The notes under the pieces are model-generated. The model saw nothing but the letters and a program-made list of their open reading frames with translations. It did not search any database and had not been told where the DNA came from. Source: Combretum micranthum (lineage: Eukaryota; Streptophyta; Magnoliopsida; Myrtales; Combretaceae). From it: a stretch of 64,000 nucleotides of DNA. The number at the start of each line of letters is the position of its first letter. The stretch's first letter is position 1. The DNA lies in contig JAMXBD010001358.1 of NCBI GenBank assembly GCA_024138025.1, forward strand, positions 186,001-250,000. The letters run 5' to 3'. The position numbers and the translations under genes are program-made. Positions 51,746-63,430 of this stretch are shown here, piece by piece.

Positions 51746-52989
51746 TTGTTTTGGAACAACTTTAGTGATCTTAAAGGTATCAGATGGTCGTATTCATATC
51801 TAGTCTCATCTATTTTCATCTCCCTTTTGTTAAAACATTATCAATCAAAGTTAAAAGCCTAAAACATCTATTTTGACAGCAACCATAAAAAATATCATGC
51901 TTTCTTTGAAATTTCAAAATATTTCATATACAAACCTTCATTTAACTTCTTTTAACACTAATAACATCAAATTCCTGTTCATTCTATGATTTTACCCATA
52001 ATTTTAAATGCATAGCAACATTAATTTCTTCTCAAGGCTAATCTCTAACAAGATTTCAACTTGAAACATGTTCATTTTTTTCTTTAACACTTTTAGACAC
52101 GTCTTATCTCCTTATTATCACATCTTCATAATACTAAAGTTGAGTTTAGGTCTTACCTTGTTGTTGCAGCTGTAAGGTAGTACTCAAAAGCTCAATATAC
52201 CTTCAAAATCAACTTTTTTGCTATGTTCACTTCGTACCAACACCCCCATGTTGGGATTTACATATAAAACACCATAACCTTTGCATTTTAAAGCTTGAAA
52301 ATCTTAAACATACCTTGTCACAAATTTCACTAAGTTTGTTGCTCTTCCCTTCTCTTAATTCATTTTCATTGTCATCATTTCCTAACATGAAATACATAAC
52401 CTTAGTTGATTAATGTTAATCCTCCTTTAATCTTACCTAATTAACATTAAGTGGAGGCTAAGGTCTAGGAATTCTCATCTTGAGGTTGTAGTGGATTTCC
52501 TAAAGAAGAAAAAACAAAAAATAAAAGAATATTTATATGAGGGCTAATAGGGTAGGATTTAGGGTTTGTAAGGTTTCTATTAAAGTACCACTTAACATGA
52601 TCTCAATCATCCATCCCTATTAGGTTTTATTTGGCAACTCTTACTAACCTAGGATCATTAATTAAATTAACCTCAAATTTTGTTTTCAATTAAACCACTA
52701 TTAATTTATCCATTCCCTTAATTTAAATTCTTAATTATTTTTTCCAGCTATTATACTTAAATTTTGTATTTTTATGAGTAGTGTTTGTATCATTTCATTA
52801 ACTTTATATTGTTTTTTTAATTCTAATCTCTAAACCTAACTTAAAGAAAAACCTAGGGATTATACAACCTATTCGGCATTGTCTAGGGTTTCCAGGATTT
52901 ATGATTAACTCGAATCAGTTTTAGGGTTTCGGTTCTGATATTAATTATAAGTTTCTTTTTTGAAAGTATCAAGAATCTAGGGGTTTACA

Positions 52990-54768
52990 ATGCTGGCAAC
53001 TAGATAATTCGCAATGTAAGCAAACCAAAGTATAGTAACGTTATTTATCTAAGCTAAACTATAAAGTTGTTCTTTTGGAAATGTGTGATATCCCCTTCAT
53101 TTAGGTGTTCTAGATTTGGATTTCCAATATTGATAAATGGTCTGCTAGAAGAATTTTTGCACCTTTCTTGTCTTTGATTTCTAAATCAAACTCCTTCAAT
53201 AGCAGGATCCTCTAATCATGGTTTAGCATCCTTCTTACTTAATAGGTAGTTAAAGCTTAGTCATCTGTGTAGACAATAACCTTTAACAAGATTAAATAGG
53301 AGCGGAATTTATCAAATGCAGATATTATAGCTAGCAGCTCCTATTTTATTATTATGTAATTCTCTTAGGTGGTAGTGAAAGTTTTGCTAACGTAATAAAC
53401 TAGGTAGAAATGTTTATCATTTCTTTGACCTAATATAATGTCCATTGCGTAATCACTAACATAACACTTAAACGAAAAGGTTACAATTAAGCGTAACCAT
53501 ATTGGTATCTTTTGTTACTTTCTCCTTTGAAATATTAAATGCATCATGCCATTCTTGTGAAATTCAAAAGGAGTATCTTTCTTGAATAATAATGTAAAAG
53601 GTTTAGTTATTTTTTAGAAGTCCTTAACAAATGTTCGATAAAATTCTTTATGTCCCATGAAACCTCTCACAACCTTAACAAATATGGGGATGGTAGTTTA
53701 GCTATCATATCAATTTTTACACTATCCACTCCCATCCCCTTATAAGAAATCTTTTGACCTATTACAATGCTCTTTTGTACCGTGAACACTCCCATGATAT
53801 CTTTCACATAATCTTCAAATGTTGCCAGCATATTCCTTTGAAAAGTTTTAGTTATGCTGTACAAGCCAAAGTGTATTCACCAGTAAGCAAATGTTTCATA
53901 TAGACATGTGAAAGTGATCTTTTCTTGATCTCCTAACTAGAAATATTCAAACATACCATATAGGAAATAGTAATACACATGACTAGTCAATCTCTTTAAC
54001 ATTAAATCTACAAAAAGTAAAAGAAATTGATCCCTACGGGTGATATTGTTTAGTTTTCTACAGTTTATATAGACTCTCTAACCCATTACTATTCTTATTG
54101 TGACTGATTCATTTTTCCTATTAGTGTCCATTATTATCCTTCCTTTGCTAGGTAATACTTGTACATAGCTTACCCAAGAACTATCATATATCAGGTAAAT
54201 CGTGCATGCATCACTTCTACTTTGACAACTTCCTTATTATTTGAATTTAATCTCTTTCGAGGTTAAACAATAGGTATGTAGTTGTTCTCCATCAAGATTT
54301 TATGGCTAGAAAATGTATGATTAATACCTTAAATATCATAATCTTTCAGGCTTTTGCTCTTTTGTGTCTTCTTAAGCACTTTCAATGGCTTGTTCTTTTG
54401 TTCTATTTTAAGGTTAGTAGATATAATCACGGGCAAGTTGGAATTCTCTTATAGAAAGGCATACCCCAATAATTGGGTAGTTGCTTCATTTCCAAGACTG
54501 GTGGCTCCTTAATTGATGATTCCAACGTAACTAGTCTTGCCTTAGTAATTTATTCTATTATTTGATTTCTTGTCAAGGGTCCATTAGTGTCCAGCTCAAC
54601 TACTATATTTATCTGCTATAAATCTTTTGATTGCACTTCTTCTCCTTATAACAAACATTTGTCCAATAAGTGTTCATATATCATCTCCTACATATAAGTT
54701 TCAATAAGAAAATCAAAAGTACTTAAGAAGTAACATAAATCTTCTTCTTCTTTTGTATGTTTATAACT
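52990..54768 (-). pseudogene. Ty3/gypsy reverse transcriptase and RNase H relic (Athila-like)
   Basis: Minus-strand translation gives, in order, LPNYWGMPFYKRIP and VLKKTQKSKSLKDYDI (pre-RT region), RVYINCRKLNNITRRDQF (known form RVCIDYRKLNQATRKDHF), TFQRNMLATFEDYVKDIMGVF, then IVIGQKISYKGMGVDSVKID (known form ILGHKISSKGIEVDKAKI), FMGHKEFYRTFVKDF, SDYAMDIILGQRNDKHFYLV (RNase H start), ELLAIISAFDKFRSYL, VIVYTDD and ADHLSILE. The chain ends in VTILWFAYIANYLVAS at 52,990, the RNase H-integrase linker. The part of RT that normally holds the catalytic MDD motif and following finger is deleted, and there are many stops. The element is dead. Confidence 0.85.
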
Positions 54769-55682
54769 AAGGATGCAAATGATTCGAGTCGAACTGAGCT
54801 TCTAAAGGCTCGAGCTCAGCTCATTAAAGAATTTACCAAGCTTGAGTCGAGCCAAGCTTCTATCAAGTGTCAAATTTGCAAGCTCAAGCTAAAGCTTGAT
54901 AAGAAATAGCAAGCTCAAGCTCGACTCATTTACTAAGCCTAACGAGCTTGCACCACCAACAAAAACCATTTAACTAAGCTCAAAATAACAAGTTTTGTAA
55001 GGACACAAGTTGCATTTAAATGACAATAGTAACACATGTTTTGCGTTATTTCCTAAAAAGGCCCATGAATCCTTTCTGTTGTTATAGATGGGGAGACAGG
55101 AGTGAGATGTAAACAACATGGGAGTTGTGTCAGGTAATGTTATACTTATACAAGTCCCAAGTGGAAAATTGCGAGAAAGGAATGGCCATGCCCATGATTT
55201 ATATCCTTGCTAAGTTGTGTAATGCTTCTCTAAATTTCAAATTTGAAAATTCAAATGGTTGCCATTTATCATTCATGAAATGCATAGTTTTTATGTTTAA
55301 TTATTTAATTCTTTATAAGTTTATTATATTTTATGTTGTAATAAACTATATATATTATATTATACATTTAAAATAATATTAATTTATAATTCCATTTATG
55401 CAATGCATAGTTTTTATTTTCAATTATTTTATTTTATAGAATTTTATTATATCTTATATTATATAATAAACTATATATTTTAATATATAATGGTTAAAAC
55501 ATAATACTTTGTGGTAAAAAAATATTATTTTAATTAATATGAGGTTGCTCGTGAGCTCATTAGAAAACCCGAGCTTAGCTCGTTTATGTAAATGAACTTT
55601 ATTTTGAACTTAGGCTTAGCTCATTTACTTATAAAGTTTTAGCCTGGACAAGCTTGAGTGGCTCATAAATATCTTGACTCCC
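54769..55682. mobile_element. hAT-like element, 914 bp, GAGCT-rich ends, inserted in the gypsy pol
   Basis: Flanks TTATAACT (54,761-54,768) and TTACAACT (55,683-55,690) form an 8-bp target duplication with one mismatch, the hAT length. Termini AAGGATGCAAATGA and GGGAGTCAAGATAT (right end, other strand) are an imperfect inverted repeat. Both ends carry GAGCTC/AAGCTTGAG subterminal arrays around an AT-rich core. It splits the gypsy protease from reverse transcriptase. An 83-codon ORF (55,125-55,376) in the core has no recognisable domain. Confidence 0.8.
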
Positions 55683-55690
55683 TTACAACT

Positions 55691-56480
55691 TTATTAATAG
55701 CTATAGGCACTTTTAAATGCCATTTCCTCATCTTCTACTCTCAATATGATAGTCTCATCACTAACATTTATGACTACCCTAGTAGTCACTAAGAATAATC
55801 ATCCTAGGATTGAAGGTACTTCAGTACCTTCATCCATATCTAAAATCATAAAGTTGGTAGGATATAAAAATTGCCTAACTTTTATTTACACATATTCACT
55901 GGTTTCTTTAAGATGTTAATAGATCTATTAGTTAATTGAAGGCTCATGTGTGTTAGACTTGGTTCTTCTAGTCCCAATTTCCTAAACATACTCTATGCCA
56001 TCAAATTGATACTAACTCCTAAAGCAGCTAAAGCGTTATCTATAGATAAATTATCGATAACAAAGGGAAAAGAGAATCTCCACGGATCCTTTAGCTTTTT
56101 AGGTAACTTATTTTGCAAAATCACTAAGCATTCTTCCTTTAACATGTCTACGAAAACTTCTTCTAACTACTTTTTTTTTATTGGAAAGAAAACCCTTTAT
56201 ATATTTTGCATACTTTAAGGTCTACACTAAAGCTTCCATAAGAGGTAAGTTATTAAGTAATTGCTTGAAAACTAGAAACTTACCACATGGCTCTTCGTTT
56301 TGGGCGCTTTTCTTTACTCTTGCAAGATAACAAATTTGGGAACTATACTCCTTGACTTTCAAAGGTTAATTACCTTCTTTCTTTTGTTTTATTAGCTATA
56401 TTTGTAATGGTTCTAGTGTTAGTTTTTGCTTTGCAACTAGTTATATTGGCGGAGCTTGTATAGGTGGTTATGTAAATGGC
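55691..56480 (-). pseudogene. Ty3/gypsy gag C-terminus and protease relic (Athila-like)
   Basis: Minus-strand translation shows FLVFKQLLNNLPLMEALV (known form MFKQLSVNIPLVDAL), LQNKLPKKLKDPWRFSFPFV, IDNALAALGVSINLMA (known form DKALCDLGASINLMP), MFRKLGLEEPSLTHMSLQLT and FMILDMDEGTEVPSILG. The protease aspartate of the DLGAS motif reads A in ALGVS. Stop codons interrupt it. It joins directly to the RT relic once the hAT-like insertion is removed. Confidence 0.82.
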
Positions 56481-58069
56481 TGCACAAGGCATGGTAATTC
56501 CTTCTTGCTTTTTAGCTTGATTGCCTCAATTTGCTCATCACGTTTGCAAGTTTGTCATTGCTATTTATTCCTTCACAAGGGCAGTAATCATCTCATCTAT
56601 TCATCTAGGTCCTTTGATACAGGTAAAATCTATGTCAGAATTACATAGAGGAATCTTTTGATATATACAAAGTATTGAATTATAAGATTTTTATGTTTTA
56701 TGATTTTTATGGATTTTAATGGGTTTTCTATGATCAAACAAAATAAAATAAAGGATATAGATGATCAATCCATGGATATGATGCACCAAAGAAAGAATTG
56801 AACTAGTTGCTCCAATCAACCGATATTACGTACAATTAAAAGAAACAATAAAGAATAATCTTAAGAAAAACTCAATATTACTTTACAAGGTTTTGAAAAC
56901 AATTTAAAGAAAGCCTACAAAATAAAAATCAAAACAATTGAAATAGGAAACTAAAGATAAACTTCGGAAACAGAGATAGATTGCATTGTACATCACGAGC
57001 ATGTCGTAGGTAGTAATCTCCTCAACCTTCCAATTTCTACATTGATAGAAGGAGTAATCTTGATCACGGGTTGGATCATCGAGGTGATGTAGTGTGTGAT
57101 CTCCACTATGATTTGATTTTCTTGCTTCGCTTCAATCACCGTCTTTGGTACGAGTGTGATATTCAATATTGACAAATTTCCCGTCAAGTTATGTCTTTTC
57201 TCTACACTTAAACACACTAGATTATACCCATTACCAATTGTATCAAATATCTCTATACATACTCTACTTACCATCAATTAACTCATCAAGAATGATCCGT
57301 CGAGTTAAGTTCATCAAACCTTTAACTCTAGATTGAGCGATCGACCTAAGCAAACCCTGATCCCTATCATCCTTGATAGAGTCCTTTTGAACGATTGAAG
57401 ACATTTTGATAGCCTTGAATTGATTTCTTGTCTTCTCAATGTAGTCTACAAATTTTTTTCTCAAAATCTAAATCATTTGTATTTTAGTTCTTTGGCTTTC
57501 ATTTGCATGATTGCGCATACTGTGCTAAGAATTCTTCAAAAAACTTTACGAAATTCATATAAAATCTACTTGTTTAGCCCCCTTCGAAAAATTGTCTTTT
57601 GATATATCTTGGGGTAGACTTGATATTGACATATTATTCATCTTTTTACCCAATTCATTCATGTTGGAAGTCAAAAGAGTGGCTACATCTACATTATTGA
57701 TGCTAATTATGTCACATCGAGCTCTTATATTACCCTACTAGTAATTATCCATAGGTAATAATGACAAGCCAAGATCTATATTTCCAGCTTTTGGTAATTT
57801 AGTATCTCACTTTAGATTTTGATAAATTAGTTGTTATACTCTCAAAGTATGTCTAATTTAATGTATCTATTAAATAATATTTGATGGAAATTTATTTGAT
57901 TACAATATAATGACAAACCAAGTACTTGTACTTTTAATTTTTGGCAATTTTTAATTATTTAATGTTACACCTTTAGATTTTGGCAATTTTTAGCTAAGTT
58001 CCTGCCATTATCCTAACATTGAAGCAAATGTCTATCAAATGTTATTAATAAAGACACTGAATCATATAT
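56481..58069. other. Gene-free stretch next to the gypsy relic, probably 5' gag and leader remains
   Basis: Position and strand suggest the upstream part of the Athila-like element, but no gag motif was recognised. ORFs at 56,993-57,277 and 57,264-57,464 (-) give proteins with no family I know. The second has a basic, gag-like composition but no more can be said. Confidence 0.35.
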
Positions 58070-59940
58070 TGTCATGGCCCAAGCGCATTGGGTGTACCAG
58101 TTTCGCCACATTAAAATAGTATATGTAAGGAATTATTTATACTAAGTGGGTTTCTATCACACTTTAAATCCAAAAATCATCATTTATTTTGTAAAATTTT
58201 GATCGAGTGCTATTAGTTTTTCCATGATTTGGTTTACGAAAGTACCTATAAAATTGACCTTTTTTATAAAGATTTTCAAGAAAATATAAAATAAGATAAA
58301 GCCTACTTAGGCATAATACAAATGGGAGCTAAGCTCAACTTGAAATCACAAAATTTTTGCCTAAGGCCCATAGAAGTAAAAGTAGTTTGAGGTTTAGAGT
58401 TTACCGCCATCCATCATACATTACTAACAACAAAGTACTTTAAAACCTCATAAAGATAACATGATGATTCGACATCTAGCGCTCCATCCTCTAATTCATC
58501 AAACCAAAAAACCAAATAATCGTACATGAAAACCACATTAATATCATATTTGATACCTAAATTATTAAAATGAGTGACAAAGCCTAGTACACAATAAACA
58601 AAAGCCTGTATGCTTATCACATGTACCTATTCTAATGCAACATCTACAAGTTCTGTAATTAATTTAAAGTCCACAAGCAAGGTCCTCTTAGTGTCTTAGA
58701 AACACCAACACACACAACAGTACTCATGACTCCTGTCAAATAACAAAGAACGAAAGGGGTCCCTCCTTGAATCACATATTGAGGAGGGGATATTGACAAG
58801 CCTCTAAAATTTATCAGAAAAGGAAAAAAAAAAAAGAAGTATTTGCATCTAGTACATCTCCTTATGTCCTATCATCAATGAGCACGGTCTATTACAACAT
58901 TTTATACAGGGTTACACTCCCTGTATAACTCGTTGTAGCTTTGTCTCTACTCTAACTGACCATTTGGTCTTAGAAATTCCCCTATCAACTAGCCACTAAG
59001 CCCAACCATGCATTCCTTGAGGTCTTAAGCATCTAATCTGCCACATCCTAGTGAAGTTGCGATTAGGCTCACAACTCAATCCGAGGGTGCCACTTCGTGA
59101 AGTAAGTGGCATGTAGCAACCAACACTCAATTAAGTCAAGTTTAAATTTTAGTTCGATTATTAATTATATCATAGTAAGCAAACAAACATTTACTATGTA
59201 CCTAATGATTGTTCCAACACCCTTTTCTTCTTTCCACGCTTCATGAATTTTAAATGTCCATGGTTTAAATGCTTATATCAAAACAATGTTGAAATAAATT
59301 ATTCATATTACTTATTCATTTTTATTCCTTAAATTAGACAAGTTATGGTCCATGAGGTTATCAACCTAATTGAAGATTCAACCCATTTGCGTACATGGAG
59401 TCTAGTTATGGATAATTATCAGTTGTTAGGTTTACTTATTTGTTCGTTTTCAATATCGAGTTTTCTAAATTAATTATTTATGTTCAAATTAGTTAAGGAT
59501 TATACTAACTTGTTAATGATCTTACTTTGGGGTAATCAACTCTTAGTCAACTAAGAGCTAGTTATTAAGATCATTATATGCATATCGAGTCTTTATACAT
59601 AAGGTCATTTATTTCTTATTTTTCCATAATTCATTTAGCTAAAGGTACCACATCAAACATTACTGTTCATAGTGATGTTATAGTGAGGATTTTTTACTAT
59701 ATCCCCTCATAAAACCTTATATGTCTGCCTTAGCAATTATTTCCCTTATCAATAGCCATTAAGAGGGAAAATAAGTAAGTTGAACCTAAGTTCACACAAA
59801 TTCCTAAATCTGAAATTTTTATATTTATTATGTATTCCATAAGTCCCACATCTTTAAAACACAATCTTAATTCAACAATTTATAGTCATAAGACCAAACT
59901 GTGACTAGAGGCTCATATGTACAAGATACATAACAATTAT
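58070..59940 (-). mobile_element. Reverse-oriented long LTR, interrupted by the solo LTR
   Basis: It starts TGTCATGGCCCAAGCGC at 58,070. The stretch 58,980-59,160 matches 50,790-50,990 of the cluster, including CCAACACTCAATNAAGTC with GAGTTTAAAG or AAGTTTAAAT following. It has no visible opposite end before 59,940, where the + strand solo LTR is inserted; its continuation is expected after 63,430. Confidence 0.5.
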
Positions 59941-62900
59941 TGTAAAACCCAGGAATTTTCCACATTAGTACAAGACTTTATAATGGATTGTATAAACTAG
60001 ATAATAGATTCAGATTCTGATTGAAGTCTAATAATAGAATAATATTTAGATTTTGGATAAATGAAAGATTTAGGAACTGAATAAAGAAATTCTTTAACCC
60101 GAGTTAATACCAAAAATGAGATTTTGTATCTTGAATAACTAATTCAAGATATGATCTAAAATCTAGACCCGAAACCTAGTATACAAATAGATTTAAATAG
60201 AAAACATGAATATAGAGATCAAATGATTGTTTTTGATCTCGATAATGATTAGAGATTAGAATAACGAGTAGTAATGAGTTTATATTTAGACTTAAACTCT
60301 AATTTCGAAATTCCTAGTTAAAATTAAAAGCTACTAATAAGATTTCATGTTTGGTATCAGAACTAGAGATATATATATAGTTTGAATTCTGTATCAAGTC
60401 CAATACTGCATAAATGATTATTTATGCTCCTAAACAGAAAATGATAACTCAAAGATGAACTGTTAAGATTTTAAATACACAACGAAAATATAAACTGATG
60501 AATAACTTAAAATCTAAACTTCAAACAAATAATCGGATCAAGCTATTGTTCTAAACCGAGTTTTCTTAAGCTATCGGAGCCTGAAACAAAAATTGACCTA
60601 ACGAGCTTAAGAAATCCAAATCGCGGGAGATAAAATTTTACGAATAAATAACTACGTATATATACAACTTAAAATTGTATTATTTGAAAATCTAAGTGTT
60701 TTGTATAACTTTATATACATATTTTTGTACAAAAACTTTCAAATATTAGCTAATGTATACCCGTATAACTCGTTTAATTAATTCAAAACTTAATTAAATA
60801 ATAAACTAATATATATATATATATATGTTGGCTGCTGTTTTCGGTGGAGATTATGTTGGAGAAGAGAGAGCCGGATTTGTGCTCAATAATGCATCCAAAA
60901 TTTCAACAAAAGCAACCCAAGGACAAATCATGGAATGCCACCTCAACCTAACATTTAATGCAGTGAAAACAACAGCCTAAGGGGGATGAAATCGGAGGAA
61001 AATTAGGAGGAGCAGCCGCAGCACCATCCTTCTTCTCCCATATATATATATATATATATATGTAATAAAGGACCTTAATGAAAAACAAACAAAACCCATT
61101 CATTCCCAAGTCCCACAGCACGAAATAGACTCCCAAATATCCACCAAAACGAATCAAAAACAGAAAACAAATCGAACAAAACAATCGGATACGGATCAAA
61201 GGAAAAACAAAGCCAAAAACCCTCAAAAACGAGCTCAAAGGTAAGTGACATGATTCAAAGGATTTTCATTCAAATATAAGAGTTGTAACTAACTTATAAC
61301 CATCTTAGGAACATATTAAACACAAACACGAGCTTCGGATTACATCAAACGAGCTCCAACAAGGTAAAACTTCAAAACCCTAGCTTTAAGTTCCAAGAAT
61401 CGAAAGCTATATATTTATGTTTTTAAACGTATTGAAAGTTGTTTTATGTCCTTATATATGATATATAAACACTTAGAAGTAGTTTAAGTATGTTTTTAAC
61501 GTGTAAAAATCAAAGAAAAAGAATCGAACCGAGGAGGAAGATGATGAACAGTGCAACACTGCCTCAAGGCCGGCAGTGTAAACACTGTACGCCTGCGGCT
61601 TACATGGATAGGCCGGCGGCTTATAGGCGGCTTACACTCAACAGAGGCTACGTAAAATAATTTTTCACGTAAAGGATGAACGTAAGCCGGCTTCCTGGAG
61701 ATCTACGCCGGCGGCATAGGGCCGGCGTACGTTGAAAGCCGACAGCTTTCAACGCTGGTGCACTCGATATGAATTTTTCTTCAAAATGATTTTACACCGG
61801 CACCTGTAGATAAAGGCCGGCGGCCTTGAGCCGGCTTACAGTTAAAATTTTCCAACGAAAGCTTTTTCTGACCTAAACCGAAAATTTATATATATATATA
61901 TATATATAATATCTACTAAGTATATAAATATGTATGTTATACAAATATGTATTAGATAGTGACTATAATACAAGTATTTAAGCCTATTTAGAATTAACGT
62001 CTAATAACTTTTAAAATCCTAGAACTAAGAAAAATATCTAGTGTTAATAAAAATTATAAATATTTAAAATATTTGTTCTAAACAAGATAAAATATATAAG
62101 AATGGAAATTGAAATAAGTTAATTTCTTGAGTAATGTGACTTCTAAAAATAACCAAACAATTATGTGAGATCAATAGGAGAAACACGACGATATTAAGTA
62201 TTAATATCGAGTCTACAACACTAATCACCTATAGGAATTTAGTTAATTTGTATTAATGAATACTTTGTCTTAAATAGGTGACTTTGACTCATTAGAGGAT
62301 CTACCAGCGGATTACTACGACTGAGTCGGTATGAGCAGGTGAGTAATTCAGTCATATTGTACTGGTTGTGATTGTAAATAGTCAAATACGTAATGCAAGA
62401 TAATCAAATGAATGTTTGTTGAAAGTATGATATGATCTTATTGTATGATTGTTAAAATATCTTTATACAAGTGATAATGCAATGATTGGTGTAGTGCAGT
62501 AGTATAATGATGATTGTGTGTAATGTATGGTCACCTCGAATTGATTAAGACTTTTTGACTTAACAAAATAATATGAACATGCATTGCACATATTGCATTA
62601 TTTCATATACGGTTTGTGACAGCCTGCTACGTATTATAATATTTGGATCTCTGTTTTTGCTTGGTTGATCTAATGTGTGAGTCTTCCAAGGTTCTCTTTG
62701 GTCTGGCGGTTTTATGAGGAACTAAAAGGCACCGAAGAACGTCGCCCGTAGAATCGCTTTGAAATGATTAATACTTAGGGAGTTTCTAAGGAAGTTGCAA
62801 GAGATGATCAGATTAACCAACTATATTAAAAGTGATAGCTTAAAATGAGAAATTTCTGATGCTCCTGTGTTCTTAGTCTCTCCTGGGCAGGTGGGTCATT

Positions 62901-63425
62901 AAGATTTGGTTCTTCAACCCATTAAAAAGAGGGCGTAAATCTTTTTCATGTTTGGATTCTAGATCATCCAAACTTGTATCTGTGCATATGGTTGAGTGCT
63001 TGCATTGCATATGATTTGTTAATGACTTGTGTGATGTATGGTATGTCTGGTTATTCACTGAGCTATGGTTTCACTCATACTCCTACAGTCTTTTCAGGTT
63101 CACTTTACGACCCTGGTTAGTTACATCCAGGAATATGGCTCCGGTAAGAGTTTGGAAGCTAGAAGTCTACAGATATATTTTAGATTGATGGTTATGTACT
63201 ATTAGATTAGATTATTTAGTTGTGTACTACAAAAGAAATATATGGTTTGTAATAGTAATGTAATGTTTATTCACTAAGTCATTTCTCTCATATATTTATT
63301 ATTTCTTATCAAGCAACTAAAAAGATCCTATTGTTTTGAAAACCTGTCATTCTTTGAAGGTAATCTAGTAATGGTGTGCAAGTGTAACTTGCTTACTACT
63401 ACTAGGGTACTCTCGGGGCGTGACA
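59941..63425 (+). mobile_element. Solo LTR, 3,485 bp, with 5-bp target-site duplication
   Basis: It begins TGTAAAACCC and ends GGGCGTGACA (TG...CA ends), flanked by ATTAT on both sides (59,936-59,940 and 63,426-63,430). No primer binding site follows the 3' end and no coding domain occurs inside, so it is a solo LTR left by recombination. (AT)n tracts lie at about 60,811, 61,040 and 61,888. A GC-rich structured tract lies at 61,550-61,860, and the 3' part resembles 1-1422. The ORFs at 60,948-61,238 (-) and 62,873-63,058 (-) are not genes. Confidence 0.85.
61550..61860. repeat. GC-rich CCGGC/GCCGGCGGC tract with hairpins
   Basis: GGCCGGC-type motifs recur at about 61,570, 61,610, 61,687, 61,707, 61,720, 61,815 and 61,832, interspersed with CTTACA/GTACG. 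A loose unit of about 100 bp is visible. A perfect 10-bp stem (CGTTGAAAGC 61,730-61,739, GCTTTCAACG 61,745-61,754) has a 5-base loop. Base composition contrasts sharply with the AT-rich LTR around it. Confidence 0.8.
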
Positions 63426-63430
63426 ATTAT

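Larger units (their letters stand above)
43437..52989 (-). mobile_element. Cluster of long LTRs inserted into the gypsy element
   Basis: The block is bounded by TGTCACGTCC at 43,437 and GGGGTTTACA at 52,989, i.e. TGTAAACCCC...GGACGTGACA on the - strand. It contains at least three related reverse-oriented LTR units, at about 43.4-47.1, 47.1-49.9 and 50.0-53.0 kb. These are recognised by the repeated landmark TTTACNCCC/TTTATGCCC (44,040; 47,670; 47,711), the CTTCGGTGCCTACTTAGTTCCTGG block (47,878, reverse of 62,720-62,745), and agreement of 50,790-50,990 with 58,980-59,160. Host sequence continues directly on both sides. The 5-bp flanks (ATATT, ATGCT) match poorly. Confidence 0.6.

Noticed and set aside
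57264..57464. Basic 66-codon ORF near the gypsy gag region
   Set aside because: Gag-like composition only; no zinc knuckle or other motif, so not called.
60948..61238. 96-codon minus-strand ORF in the solo LTR
   Set aside because: It includes a translated (AT)n tract (YIYIYIYI) and lies inside an LTR.
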